Part shown: positions 21,933 to 34,619 of the stretch, one piece after another
How the letters are laid out: every line of letters begins with the position of its first letter
Position numbering within the stretch: position 1 is the stretch's first letter
Origin: Prinia subflava
Taxonomy: Eukaryota > Chordata > Aves > Passeriformes > Cisticolidae
Assembly: GCF_021018805.1 (NCBI RefSeq)
Contig: NC_086259.1
Coordinates: 17,875,501 to 17,939,500, forward strand
Length of the DNA: 64,000 bases
Reading direction: 5' to 3'
The notes under the pieces: model-generated
The model's input: the letters and a program-made list of their open reading frames with translations, nothing else
Told to the model about the DNA's origin: nothing
The model's database searches: none
Translations under genes and position numbers: made by a program

Positions 21933-24424
21933 GCTTTTTAAATCCCAAAAGATGAGCGCTTTTAAGAGGTCTGGGAGTGTGGATGTGGGGATATCTCTCT
22001 GAATTGTAGCAAAATTGAAACACTTTAAGCTTGTCTTGTCCACAGCAAACCACGTGGGCACACAAGAAAAGAAATGGCTTTTTTTTCCTTCTCTTTTGGC
22101 TTTCCTCTTTAAATTGTGGTGCTTCAAATCAGCTGGTAGGGGCAAACTCTTCAAAGCTTCCTTTCTCACACCCCCCTTGGAATTCGTGTTTGCATAAAAG
22201 GGGAAGGCAAAACCATGAGCCTGCCTCATAATTCACAGTTCTGCCTGCTTTATTTTTAACCTTCCTATAAATTGCTGCTGTGAGAAGATTAGAGTCGATG
22301 TGGAAATCTGAGGGCTTTAAGAAATGCCTGTCTACAAAGTCTGCTTTAATAATAATAATAATAATTATTTGATAATTTCAGTTGACCTCTCTGCCAGACA
22401 CGATTTTATTCTGCTGCTGAACTGCTCCCCAAAAAAATCCGAGTAGTGCTAAACAAATCCAACCCGTGCAAGGGATGTGTGCCATTAGTGAGATGATTAT
22501 TGCTGTCGAGCTGCAGGGGTTTAATCCCAGTGGTTCTCTGGGTGGTTCCTGCAGGGGTTGGTTTCTGTTTACCCAGTAAAACACCCTGAAGGATCAGGAA
22601 GGTAAACGAGGGGAGATTGGCTCTTGGTGCTGCTGGTTTGCGCCTGGTTTTCTGTGCAGGAACAAGAGTTTATATTCTGGTTCGGAGTTCAAGCAAACCT
22701 CCTGATGGAAAAGGAACATAAAAGCTAAAAAGGTTATAGAGATGATTGTTAAACAGCTGAGCCTGCCAAATGTCTATAGAGTATCTGCGAGAGCGTTAAC
22801 AGAACAACAGTACTTGGGCTGCTTTGTTTTAAAATTTTATGGCACTTATTTCATGCTAAAACCACATTTAAGGTTCCAGCTTTAAAGTGTTTTGTAATGA
22901 ATACTTCTTGAGCAAACCTTTAGAGCAGAGTTCTTTATAGGTTCATTTAAAAGCTTCAAACCAGGCTCCTTCTCACCCTCCAGAGTTTATTCCTGTGAAC
23001 TCCACGATGCATTTTTGCCCTTCCTTGCACAAAGAGCTCTGGAGCCCTGTTCCTTCATCCTGATGCCGAAAGTTCCAATTTTATGTTGTGTTACCAAGGG
23101 GATTCCTTGGTTTTCTGCTCTGCTGTGTAACAAAATTTCCCTTCTTAGGAAAACCAGAAGCAGCATAAATAGTTCCAAGTATCACCAAGAAATCAAAGGA
23201 GCAGTTGACAGCTCTTGTTGCTCAGGAATACCAGTGCTGTCAAATCTTTGGGAATATGTGGCTGTTGCCAGGAGTGGAAACACTTGGTAGCATAAAGTGC
23301 CTTGAGGTTGTTATTGCATGTTGGAGCAGAGTGCAGCCCAGACATTAAAACATCTATTTATTCATGGCATCTGTAAATCACAGTTACCCTCAGCCTATGC
23401 AATAGCTCATGGAAAGTTCAGGAAAAATGAATATTTCTGTGCAAGTGAAGAAAGAGCTGCATGAAATATCTGTTTGGTAATTCCTGGGATGGAATACTTA
23501 GGACTTTTGATAAAGAATTCTCCAGGAAGAGCTTTTCATCTTCAAGCTGATCATGGGGTTATAATTTTGTGTCTATAGAAACTCTACTAGTTTGCAGATA
23601 TAGTAACACCAGCAAAGCCTGATTATGTCAATAACTTCTGGGGATTCCACAGCAACGATTTAATTAAAGAGGAGGTGATCTGAAGATTTGGCATGAAAAT
23701 ACAGCAGAGTGAGCTGAATCTGTAAATTTTTTGATTTACAGATTCAGCTTTTCCAAGTTGCTGAACTTGAGCAAGCTGCTTATTAGAGCACATCTGGCAT
23801 CACATCTCTGTGCAAGAACCTGGCTGCCTCCTGATCATTTATGAAAACAGCAGCCTGAGGCTGAGCCCGTGTCCAGCTGGGCTGGGATGGGCACAGAACC
23901 GTGCCTCTGGAATTTTGGGTGGGACATTCTGGCTGTTCTCTTCTGAAAGTGCTCCACGGACCTCCACAGACTGGGAGGAGTTACACACATCACACCCACA
24001 TGAGCAGCATTTGTGACATTTAACCATGGAAAGGGCTGTGGATGTGCTGATCCAAATTTTCCCCAGTGAAAATCCCTCTGGATCAGACCTGAAGCAAGAT
24101 CAGACCTGACTCACACCTTGCATGGCAGAACTTTGGAACTCTGGAGCCTGGATGACCTCTCTGCTCTCACTTTTCAGCTGCTCACGCTCTGCAGGAATGG
24201 TTTCTTGGCAGAGGGTTTATTTCCTGAGAGGTCTGGAAACAAAACCAACTGAGGAACCACCAGTAAAGCTTAAACCTCAACAAGTTTTTAACTGTGTCAG
24301 TGTCTGGTTCTACTGGGGACAGAAACACTCCTTAGGCTTAGGAATGTTTTGGACAAAAATTAAGAGAATAAGTGCACTGAGAGCTGCATTTATTGGCCAG
24401 CGTGCTTGTGTCATATTTATTTAA
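21933..24424. other. Intergenic with one perfect hairpin
   Basis: Includes an (AAT)n tract at 22346-22369 and a perfect hairpin at 23712-23749, listed separately. No gene recognised. Confidence 0.6.
23712..23749. repeat. Perfect inverted repeat, 16-bp arms, 6-nt loop
   Basis: AGCTGAATCTGTAAAT (23712-23727) is the exact reverse complement of 23734-23749, with a TTTTTG spacer. As RNA, a U-G pair could close the stem further, leaving a UUUU loop. Confidence 0.95.
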
Positions 24425-24620
24425 TTTATAGAATTGTTTGGGTTGAAGGGACATTAAAGCTATCCCAGCCTGCTCCAATCCCCAATGCCCAACATGACCT
24501 TAGACACTTCCAGGGATGGGGAATCCTAAAATTCCCTGGGCTTAAATATTTCCTCACAAGCCTTAATTTCCCCATCTCTCGAAGAGAAAACACATCTTTT
24601 CTGTCCTTATAACTCTGTGA
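24425..24620 (-). mobile_element. CR1-type LINE fragment, antisense
   Basis: Reads TAGAATTGTTTGGGTTGAAG and GGACATTAAAGCTATCCCAG, then ACACTTCCAGGGATGGGGAA, the reverse-oriented 3' end of CR1. Confidence 0.8.
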
Positions 24621-25580
24621 CACACATTAAAAACTTCTGCCGGGTTCTTCCAAACTGTGATGGAGAGTTTGACAAAAGAGAAAAGAAGAAAAGGTGAAAA
24701 AAAAGATTACTAAGAAGAAAGAACGTTCTTAAATCAGAGACCTGTCAATAGCATCATGCAAACTAAATTTAACAGCTAATTTACTGGTGACAGAAATATA
24801 ATCCATATAATTTATGCATCTAATATAATCTGTCATTTGTGTTTAAGGAGGAGAGCAAGGCAGCATCTAATAAAATGTAGAAGAAAAATGAGTTTGCGAG
24901 GTGAGTGACAGAAATGTTCATTACCTCAGTTCTTTCCTGTGGTGTTCCTCTCTTTTAAGGCAGGAATCTTACGAATTTGATCCTTATGAAGTAGAAAATT
25001 ACTACTTGAAATGACATTTTTTTCTTCCCCTTTCTTGTCAAAACCTAAAATTGTTCCAGTTCAAAACCAATCAAAGAAGAAAGAGAAGATCCTGACTTCA
25101 TCCCTGTCCAAAGAGAGCAGAGAGAAAAGAGGCCAAGGGCTCTTCCAGAGATGAAAGGCCCGTGTGAGTTAATTTGAAATCACCATCAGTTATTCAGGCT
25201 GTGCATTAGGTGCACACAGGTGAGTTTGGAGGAGGTTTGGACTTTCTGCAGCCTGTGCTGGGCGAGAGAAAAAACCCAAATGCTCTGAAAGAGCCCCGAA
25301 TATGCAGTGCTAGAGCATCACTCTAAAATGAGTTCATGTGGGAGCTGCACCTGGAGTCACAAGGCAGCAGGGAGGAGACTCTGGGATATTGAGAAAACCT
25401 TGGAGGAAAAGCTGAGAGAGATTCTGGATGGACATTCCTGTTGCTTTTGTGCATGACATGGGGTGATTAATGATGTTGGAGCATAGAATAAAGACTTTGC
25501 AATTAGAAATTGTGAAGCAGGTATGTTTGATTTCCAGCTGGGACACACAGGGGATATCTCCTCCAAACCAAGACAAAGTC
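24621..25580. other. Intergenic, nothing recognised
   Basis: AT-rich, no clear repeat or exon. Confidence 0.6.
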
Positions 25581-25770
25581 CAGGTTTAAATACACAGGGA
25601 TCCCACCAACCCACACCTCCCAAATTTAAATATACATGGATCCCACCAACACACACCTCCCAAATTTAAATACACATGGATCCCACCAACACACACCTCC
25701 CAAATTTAAATACACATGGATCTCACCAACCCACACCTCCCAAATTTAAATACACACGGATCCCACAAAC
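25581..25770. repeat. 40-bp tandem repeat, nearly five copies
   Basis: Copies start at 25581, 25621, 25661, 25701 and 25741. Each has AAATTTAAATACACATGGAT, then CCCACCAACACACACCTCCC, with few differences. Open frames across it are artefacts. Confidence 0.95.
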
Positions 25771-28581
25771 CTTTGTTTGGTGCAGCTTTGTCATGGCAGC
25801 ACCAGAAGAACAATCTCCAGCCAAGGCTCCCAAGGGAAAACCACGGCTGAGTGAACCCCTTTGAAGAGGGTCCTCACCTGGATGTTCTGCTGGGGCTCAG
25901 GGCAGGAGCTGCTCCTCAGGCAGGGAAGAACAAGGGGTTGAGCCCAGGTGAGTGAAGGAAAAGCTTTTCCAGGTGAGGCTGAGCTGACCTCTGCTGGGAA
26001 AAGTGAAATTTTGTAAAAACACCTCTTATGTAGTTTTAAAATCGTATCTCCACTGCCAGCTCAAGTGTCATGAGGCTTTAAAATTCAGAAGGTACTGGAA
26101 ATGCAGATCCAGTTAATTTTCTTATGGGGGTGTGCTTTTGGTGGGAGTAACCCATCCCTCCTTGGCATAATTTGCAACATTCACCAGACCTTTCTCCAGA
26201 AGGGCTTAGAGGTTTGAGAGCAGTCACCTCAATGGGCAGAGAGTTTCAAAACAAAATAAAAATAATAATATTCCTGAGAGAGCCAGGGAAGTGGAGCCAA
26301 GTGAGTTATGAAAGGCTTTGCCTCATGATTGCTCTAATTTTGTAGAAAGTGCTATACCTTATAAAAAAGCTGCCTTGTATTCCATTTACATGAAGTGTTT
26401 TAGTACCAGAGCAAGAGAGTTATAATTTGTCTCCCCAGAGGACAGTAATCTCACAACAGAAGAAGATATAATGGGTAGAAATGGTGGCACTAAGTGAGCA
26501 AAAAAAAAAAAACCCAAACAAACTAAATAATCCACTTTTGTCACCTAAGCATAAAAAATAAAAAAAAGGAAAAAACAACTGTTACAGTAATTGTATTTAT
26601 ATGAAAAATAGAGCTACCACTCTTAGAGATTTCCATACTTCTCAGCCAGTGGCAAGTCCAAGAGACAATATTGCCTTGAGCACAGCTTTTCCTCTGAACA
26701 AATATTCAGAACCCTTAAAAAATAAAGTTATTCCTTTTGCAGACAGGCTGAAGCCAGTGTCTTATTTGGAATGGAAACCTCCTGTCATCAGGAAAACCTT
26801 TCTAACAAAACAGAGAGAGAAGAGGAGCAGTTTTGAGCTCGATGAGTTTGTACTTTCTCCTTCACCTGCCTGTACATCAGACTGTTCCTGGCTGGAGCAG
26901 AGCAGTTCCCAAGGGCAGGAATTCCCTCCTCTCACTGCCTGAGGAGGAGGCTGCCCCCAAATCTGCAGCTCCTGTCCTTGGGATCAGCACTAAAATCCTC
27001 TTCTGCCCTCTCAGTGGGATTTTTGTGGCTCTGGAGTGGCCCTGGGAGTCCGGGGTGCCAGAACCTCACTGCAGTGGCAGATTCTGGCTCTGCATCCCCA
27101 AATCCCAGCTGAGCTGAGGAACTCAGCATCGGAACTTCTGCCAAAGCTCTCCTGCACTGGGGAGATTTCTGTGTCTCGGGGAGCAGGTGGTCATTCCTGC
27201 CTTTGATTTGTCCTATTTTTCATCAAGTTAAGGCCCTTTCCCTGTTTTGCACAGCAAACATTGAATGTTTGAGAATTCAGTAATCAAGCAGTGCCTTTAA
27301 ATCTGTCATAATGCATCAAGGCTGCAAAGACAACAGGGTACCAAGGATTCCACTTCTTTATAGTTCCTGGTTTTGTCTCTGCTGTTACTTTGTAAAACAA
27401 AGCTGTGTTTATGGCCTTTTAGAGCAATAGGTTTTTATGGGGTCTGTGTGATGGATGGCTTCAGGCAGCACAACACATTTTCCTTTCCCGAGGTTTTCCT
27501 CATGTGTGTGTATGCCTGTGCTTAATGGGGGAGTGGAATTATCCAAACAGGGAAAAAGGGGAAAAATGGAGGAGCAGGGAATGGCTCTGACTGGGAACCG
27601 AAGAGCAACAAAAGCAGTGGTAAGTACATCTCAGAATTTACATCCTGGCTGAGCAGTAAAGCACCCAAACGAGGAGAACCCAGCCTCAGATTCTGCAGCA
27701 CTCAAGGTAAACAGATGCAAACTGCCACTTAAAGCATTCACTTGTCTTTTGTTGACAATATAATCTCTTCTTTAATTGACAATCACACTTACACTTAAAA
27801 ACCCCGTTTGAGCACACTTACCTCTCTGCAAATTTATCACTGTGGTAAAAGCTATCAAAACAATAGGAACAGCTATATATGCTTCATATCTAATTATTTC
27901 CAGATTTAAATTGCTTTCTCTAACTGAAAGTAGCAGGTTTATGCCTTTTTTTTTTCCCCAAATGTCCCCATAACAGCAGATTTCTACCACTTTGCTTTGT
28001 AAGCAGAATCAAATCGTGGTAACACAGAATCCTGAAAGTTTCATAACAAAGTGAGATGTTTTGTTCTTCTGATGCTCTTTCTTTCCACATGTTTATGGTT
28101 TCTTGTAAGGAAATGTAAGGAGGACATTCACATGCACCTTCCTTACACTGTGTGGTTTCAGATTTTTTTGTCTAGGAAAATAGAAACAGAAGCATCAATA
28201 CCTTGAAGAAGCAGAATTATTAGAGAGAGAATTTATAGCCCTGCATGGGTTTGTAGGTGTCACTTTTCAGATCTGCTTGTAACTGACACCTTAAACTAAA
28301 GGCTTAAATACATAGCAGAAAACACTGAATATTTATTTATTAAGGGTGGAAGGTTCAAGAATGTCTTGATTCAACATTAAAGTTGATGTTTTTACATAAT
28401 AAAAGATGGGTAAATGGAATTGTTGCACTCAAATCCATGTGAGTATTGATCCAAATGCATAATGAATATAAATATAAATGATTATTAAAATATAAATGAT
28501 TACTAATTTTAAAAAATTATGTCGATGTGGCTCTAACTTTTATGAGTAAGGCACATAAACCTCTTCTCCCAGGCGATGACT
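25771..28581. other. Intergenic, nothing recognised
   Basis: Contains an A-run at 26500-26515 and a 113-codon plus-strand open frame (26601-26942) with no recognisable domain and no splice or promoter context. I do not call it a gene. Confidence 0.55.
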
Positions 28582-28822
28582 GGATGAGAGGAAACACCCT
28601 CAAAGTTGTGCTGGGAGGGTTTAGTTTAGATAAGAGGAAAGATATTTCCATGGAAAGAGTTGTTGGACTGGGCTGTGTGAGGATGAGGTGGAGTCACCAG
28701 ACCTGGAAATGTTCAAAAACCGTGTGGGGGTGACACTTGAGGGTTTGATGGTGAACCTGGTGCTGCTGCTGATGGTTGGATTTGATGATCCTCTCCAGCT
28801 TTAACAATCCAGTGATTCTCTG
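28582..28822 (+). mobile_element. CR1-type LINE 3' end, plus strand
   Basis: Follows the order of the CR1 3' region: GATGAGAGGAAACACCCTCA, GTGCTGGGAGGGTTTAGTTT, GAGGTGGAGTCACCAGACCT, and GGTTGGATTTGATGATCCTC near the end. Confidence 0.85.
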
Positions 28823-29154
28823 GCTGTTACTTGATTGTTTTTACATTCTTGTAAATTCTGTCCTGTCTGTGGCAGATCAGACTGGGCAGTGCTGAGGAAT
28901 CAGGTAACCACACCTGAAAAACACGTTGGGCACCAAATTCTGTCTTGGTTTGGAAAGACAGGAATCTGTCAGGGAAAACTCGAGTTTCCCTTGGAATGGA
29001 GAATGTAAAACCTCCTCCCTCCAAATTAGTACAATTTTGCAATTAGGAGCTTTCAGGAAAAAATGTGGGAATAGGAATAACAGTTCTTTACTAGGAATAT
29101 TAAAAATTAGAAATGCAGTAATACAAAAACAAAACAAGCAAGCAAACAAACAAA

Positions 29155-29560
29155 AGTCCTAGAGAACCCTTATGGAGTCAGGAATACGACCTGAAACCCT
29201 GTTGGCCGGGGTGGTGGAAGAAGTCCAAATAAATCCTCCTGCAGTGACAGATGTGGTTCTGTTGGAGTAGAGATGATCCTGCAGACAGGTTCAGTGGTGG
29301 TGAGATGAGTCCGGTCTTCCTCTGAGAATCCAGAGGAAAAGAGGAATGTTTGGGGTCCCTGTGTCCCCATTTTTATCTTGGTAGGAATGGTTGGCTCCTC
29401 CCCACTGGGTGGAGCATCTCACAGTGGGATGGTGTAATGTGTGATGTCATTAATTTTGCAGTTTGGGTTAGAGATTTCCTAATCACTGTCCATGTGATGT
29501 TTAAAAATAAATTATTCACTTTCCATATCAGCCCTCAGCTGGAGGGTCAAGGCTGAGAAG
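29155..29560 (-). mobile_element. Possible LTR-like interspersed repeat
   Basis: On the minus strand the sequence reads like a retroviral LTR: a GATAAAAATGGGGACACAGG block with a TATA-like start, then a CAGAGGAAGACCGGACTCAT region and AGGATCATCTCTACTCCAAC. The pattern reminds me of songbird LTRs, but there is no second copy in the window to set boundaries, and orientation is uncertain. Confidence 0.4.
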
Positions 29561-30339
29561 GCAATAACAGTCACAAAATTGCAAGGCAGCTTTAATGGCC
29601 AATGTGTAGGAGCACATTTTTTGTGACTCACATAAAAATCAAAAGATTAAGGCAAATGAATTCTTTAACTTCTGAGTTTGCAGTTGCAAGAGCAGTGCCT
29701 AGCACATAGCGGGAGATGATAGTCTTTACATGGAATGGTGTTTCATTAGCTTGCCTATTTATTCAAATTATGCTTTTACTGTTATAGAACTCTTCCGTTT
29801 ATGTTTACACTTTATAGTCCTATGTTTACTTAAGAGAATAACTTGAAACCATTCCACAGATGTAGCAGCACTGAAAACCTGCCATGATCCAGTGAGAAAG
29901 TGCTTCGTTAGTAAATGTCATTTAATCAAAACCATTCAGACTGTTAGGGAGGAAAAAACTCACACACTTTTATGGGAATTGCATCAAATAAGGGATGTGC
30001 TGCTGTTTCTTGGCTGGGGTGCAGTTGGAGAGTGGGAACCTCAAACATTCAATAATTGTATACTCAATTATACTCAATAATTAGGATTTATTCCCAATTT
30101 GTGGGAGCAGTGTGTCCATGTTGGATATTAAATATTTCCAAACAGGATGGGACTGCTGGGAGATGTTCCTCATCTGATGATGAAACATCAGCCTCAGTTC
30201 AGGGTGAGACAATTTAAAGGTGGCAACAGCTCACATCTGCCAACAGCAGCCAAAATTCCCTGTGCTACAAGGTCTTGTGGAATGCATTTGGACAGCTTAA
30301 GCCACGGTGTGCTCCAGCTAAACCATCTTTAGTCATTCT
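29561..30339. other. Intergenic, possible old MIR/L2 trace
   Basis: GAGCAGTGCCTAGCACATAG at 29691-29710 resembles the MIR/L2 tail motif. The surrounding 29570-29870 is AT-rich and repeat-free. No gene seen. Confidence 0.45.
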
Positions 30340-30690
30340 TATTAGAACCCTCTAGAATTTGTCGAAGTTACTAAGACATAAATTGTTCTAAAATAAGAAA
30401 GAGCAGGCTGAGAAATACTCCAAGATTTCCAAGATGAGAAATACTGAGAAAAACACCAAGACTGCAAGAACTAGATAAAAGAAGGCCAGGAAGCACTGGG
30501 CTGTAACCAATCATATTTCCTAAAAGGTGCAGGCTGAACCCATGGACAAGATAAAAACACCAGTCAAGTAATGCGTGATCACGTGAACAGTAATTTTAAA
30601 ATGTATAAATGTAGTTTAATGTAAACAATTAACGGTTTCTGCTTAATCATATTAGTTAGTGTCCAGAAGTCCTAAACTCCCACAAGATCT
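30340..30690 (+). mobile_element. Possible solo LTR (ERVL-like)
   Basis: Contains the order expected of an avian ERV LTR: GGCTGTAACCAATCATATTT (30500), a TATA-like TGTATAAATG (30603) and then AACGGTTTCTGCTTAATC downstream. Boundaries are not defined and there is no viral coding sequence next to it. Confidence 0.45.
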
Positions 30691-33418
30691 TTTAAAAGTT
30701 TTCTAACCAATGGCAATTGTTAAGAGCTTACAGACATCTGCATTACCAATCATTAAAGCTACACGTACACCTTATATCAACAATGGGTGCTTGTTTCATA
30801 TTTTTTGCTATTCAGGATTTTTTATACTCTTCTATAAACAAATCACTGAGCCTCATTATTAAACTTTTCTATTATCTTAACATATTTTTCTGCTTGCTGA
30901 GGCCCAACTCTACTCAGCACACAAACACAGTCTTATTGTTCTATTCTTTATTTCTAATATTCCTTTTTCTTGTATCCTTTTAGCTTTAGGCCTATGTCTG
31001 CATTGCTGTGAAAGTTTTCTGCTTTTTCCACATCCCAGTGCCCACGGTCATTCCATAAATTGTCTCCTTGGCTCTCCTCCTGCTGCCCAAAGGGGTTTTT
31101 CTCCAATCACTGAGAGGGTTATGCAATGTTTTCTCCATAAGGACCTTGAGGACTTTACCTGTTTCAGAGCAAGATGTGTCAAGATCGTGATGCTGGATAA
31201 AATAATTATGAATTTAGTCATTTATCTTGCAAGCCTGCCATGTTGTCCTCCATGAGGGAGGGGGAAATATGAAAGAGTTAATTGATATTTCTCATTAATC
31301 GACAACATTTGTAGATAAATGCCAAAGTATGAATTTTGTCCAAATCCAGACATTTCTGTGTGATTGGTAACTGAGTTCAAAAGGTCTTCATTTTACATTT
31401 TGGCTTATTGAGTCTTTTAAAAGAAAACTGAAAGTTAAAAAGCTCATTTTTAAAATGTATTTAAATTAAATACCATTCTTTCAGCTTCAGGGTTCATAAA
31501 CGTTTTCAATCAAGCCAGTATCTATTAGAAAACATTTAAACAGACACTACAAATGTAAGTATAGAAAGAATTAATTTGCAACATTTTATCATAAAGGCAT
31601 TTGCAAATTGCTTCCTACATTACTCAACTATTTGTAGTTATTTGTTCTTTTTCCACTGGAGCAGACTAAAATTCTCCTTTCCAGCTTCTTGCTGTTATCT
31701 CGTGAAATGAATTGTGTTCCCCACACAGCCCCAAATCGATGTAAATATGCTTTGATTTTTTTTCACCAAACAATTACCCCTAAATACCAGAGTTCATTGC
31801 CAGGTTAGTGCATCTGCTGCTGCTGATTCAACGCTGGAGGAGTCATTTGTAACCACTTTCTTCTTGCATTATCACTTAGGAGTTGAGTGATGTGATGCCT
31901 CCCTGTCAGTTTATTTCCAAACACGGTGAAATGTTTGATTCCATCACCTGAACACAGATTTTCCCAATCCTCCGTGAATGCAGCACTTCTTGTTTTGATG
32001 TGATTTAAAAAGAGTGGAAAGCTTTGCTGCTTTTTGAGGAAATTGACTTAAATTCGGAAATGCTGGTGAAGATATTATGAAAAATCAAATAGCACCAACG
32101 TGTGTTTTGAGCTAAACTCTGTAAAGTCACTGCAAAAGGTGAATTTGAGAAGAATTAACTGATTCAGCTAAAGTATCTCTAATCTGTATTTAAGACACAA
32201 TCACAGAATAATTAATGTTTGAAAACACCTCCAAGATCGTCAAGTCCAACATGTTCTTTGTCCTTTTGGAGGATATCTAAATAAATAAGGGAGTGTGCAC
32301 AATGAAAACAAGGGCTTGCTCATTTTGCTCCAAGGATGAAAATATCTGTGTCAAAGTACAAGGGGCTGCTATTTTTTGTTTTACCAAATAAACTTCTGAG
32401 AGAGTTTTAAAAAGAAATTTGTGCAGTGTTTGGGGAGACAAACTGCAGCTCAGAGCACTTCAGAGACACCATCCAGTGCGTAGTAAGGGGAATAAGAAAA
32501 CTGTTTTCTTATCTCAGAGGAGGATCTTGGGTTTTTAAAGTGAAAAGTTGCCTTTTTCCCAAGTGAGGGCTGACTTCTATCAGCCTCCAGCTTCACTGAG
32601 GCACAATGAGCTGCTTTCAAGGCTGCTCCTCATCACAGATTTACTCCTCAAATATTTCCCTCTGTTTCATGATGTTCCTTCTGTGCCATTTACAATTAAT
32701 GTCTGGGCTGATCCCCAGATTAATGCATTACTTTAAATGCTTACCCTGTAGACAACATCCCACCTGTATTTATTTATTTGTTTTGGATTTCTTCCCTGGG
32801 GCAAGTTATTTTTCAGTAGTTATTCAATCCCAAGTTATTTTCACAGACAGGAACCAAAGTAGAGCCTTTCCTCTTTGATAACCTTTATTTATTGTTTCAC
32901 AGTTGTAAAGGGACTGGTTCTGCCACGTTTTTTGAATAAAGCAGAGGTTGCTGCATTAAATCAACATTAAATCTCATAGACATGATTCAGATGAGTTCTT
33001 GGAAACCCAGTGTGGACAAAGGTTTGACATCGCACTTTTTTGGTTTTTTCACCCCACAATTACAATCAAGCAGACAAAGGAATATTTTTAATCCTGGTTC
33101 AGTTGCATATCAATCACTTTTCCAAGATTTTTGTTTGCAGCTTCCTGACCCTTCTGACAAAGGCTGTTGTTAATTCCTTGTTCTGGCCCGGGCACAGTGA
33201 GCCCCTCGTGCTTGACCCATTTGTATTTATTTGGTAAAACTCTGAACTGTGGCTCACTAGATCACTCCTGCAGACTCGTTGAGGCTGGGAAGTGGCCATT
33301 TACTCACTTTTATCTACCCCTAAAACCTCTCTGCTGGCTGCTGCAGGCCTGGCAGTGGACAGAGATAAAAACTAAACCGTCCTGAGAAGGAGCAAACTTG
33401 GGTGAGTGGAGCTGGGGA
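30691..33418. other. Intergenic, one small CR1 trace
   Basis: At 32203-32260 there is a short antisense CR1 tail (AATCACAGAATAATTAATG ... CAAGATCGTCAAGTCCAAC). The rest is AT-rich sequence with nothing recognisable. Confidence 0.6.
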
Positions 33419-34619
33419 TGAATCCATGTCTGCAATCCATGGGGATAAATCAGTGTGTGCAATCCAAATCCATGGGGTAAATCAGTGTTTGCACTCCATA
33501 TCCATGGGGTAAATCAGTGTTTATAATCCACATCCATGGGGATAAATCAGTGTTTGCACTCCACATCCATGGGGATAAATCAGTGTGTGCACTCCATATC
33601 CATGGGGTAAATCAGTGTCTGTAATCCACATCCATGGGGATAAATCAGTGTTTGCACTCCATATCCATGGGGTAAATCACTGTTTGCACTCCATATCCAT
33701 GGGGTAAATCAGTGTTTATAATCCACATCCATGGGGATAAATCAGTGTTTGTAATCCACATCCATGGGGGATATCACTGTTTGCAATCCACATCCATGGG
33801 GTAAATCAGTGTATGCACTCCACATCCATGGGGATAAATCACTGTGTGCAACCCACATCCATGGGGATAAATCAGTATTTGTAATCCACATCCATGGGGA
33901 TAAATCAGTGTTTATAATCCACATCCATGGGGATAAATCAGTGTTTGCAATCCACATCCATGGGGATAAATCAGTGTTTATAATCCACATCCATGGGGAT
34001 AAATTAGTGTTTATAATCCACATCCATGGGGATAAATCAGTGTTTGCACTCCACATCCATGGGGATAAATCAGTGTGTGCAATCCACATCCATGGGGATA
34101 AATCAGTGTTTATAATCCACATCCATGGGGATAAATCAGTATTTGTAATCCACATCCATGGGATAAATCAGTGTGTGCACTCCACATCCATGGGGATAAA
34201 TCAGTGTTTATAATCCACATCCATGGGGATAAATCAGTGTCTGTAATCCACATCAATGGGGATAAATCAGTGTTTGTAATCCACATCCATGGGGTAAATC
34301 AGTGTGTGCAATCCACATCCATGGGGATAAATCAGTGTGTGCACTCCACATCCATGGGGATAAATCAGTGTGTGCAATCCACATCCATGGGGATAAATCA
34401 GTGTGTGCACTCTACATCCATGGGGATAAATCAGTGTGTGCACTCTACATCCATGGGGATAAATCAGTGTTTGCACTTCACATCTATGGGGTAAATCAGT
34501 GTCTGCAATCCACATCCATGGGGATAAATCAGTGTTTATAATCCACATCCATGGGGATAAATCAGTGTTTGTAATCCACATCCATGGGGATAAATCAGTG
34601 TTTATAATCCACATCCATG
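33419..34619. repeat. 33-bp minisatellite, about 36 copies
   Basis: Tandem array with core ATCCACATCCATGGGGATAA followed by ATCAGTGTTTGTA or ATCAGTGTGTGCA. Most copies are 33 bp; copies with GGGGTAAAT are one base shorter. Because 33 is divisible by three, both strands show long open frames (for example 33764-34213 plus and 33742-34155 minus) made of 11-residue repeats. These are repeat artefacts, not proteins. Confidence 0.97.

Noticed and set aside
26601..26942. 113-codon plus-strand frame of balanced composition
   Set aside because: No domain, no splice sites in frame, and a single open frame of this length is expected by chance in 64 kb.
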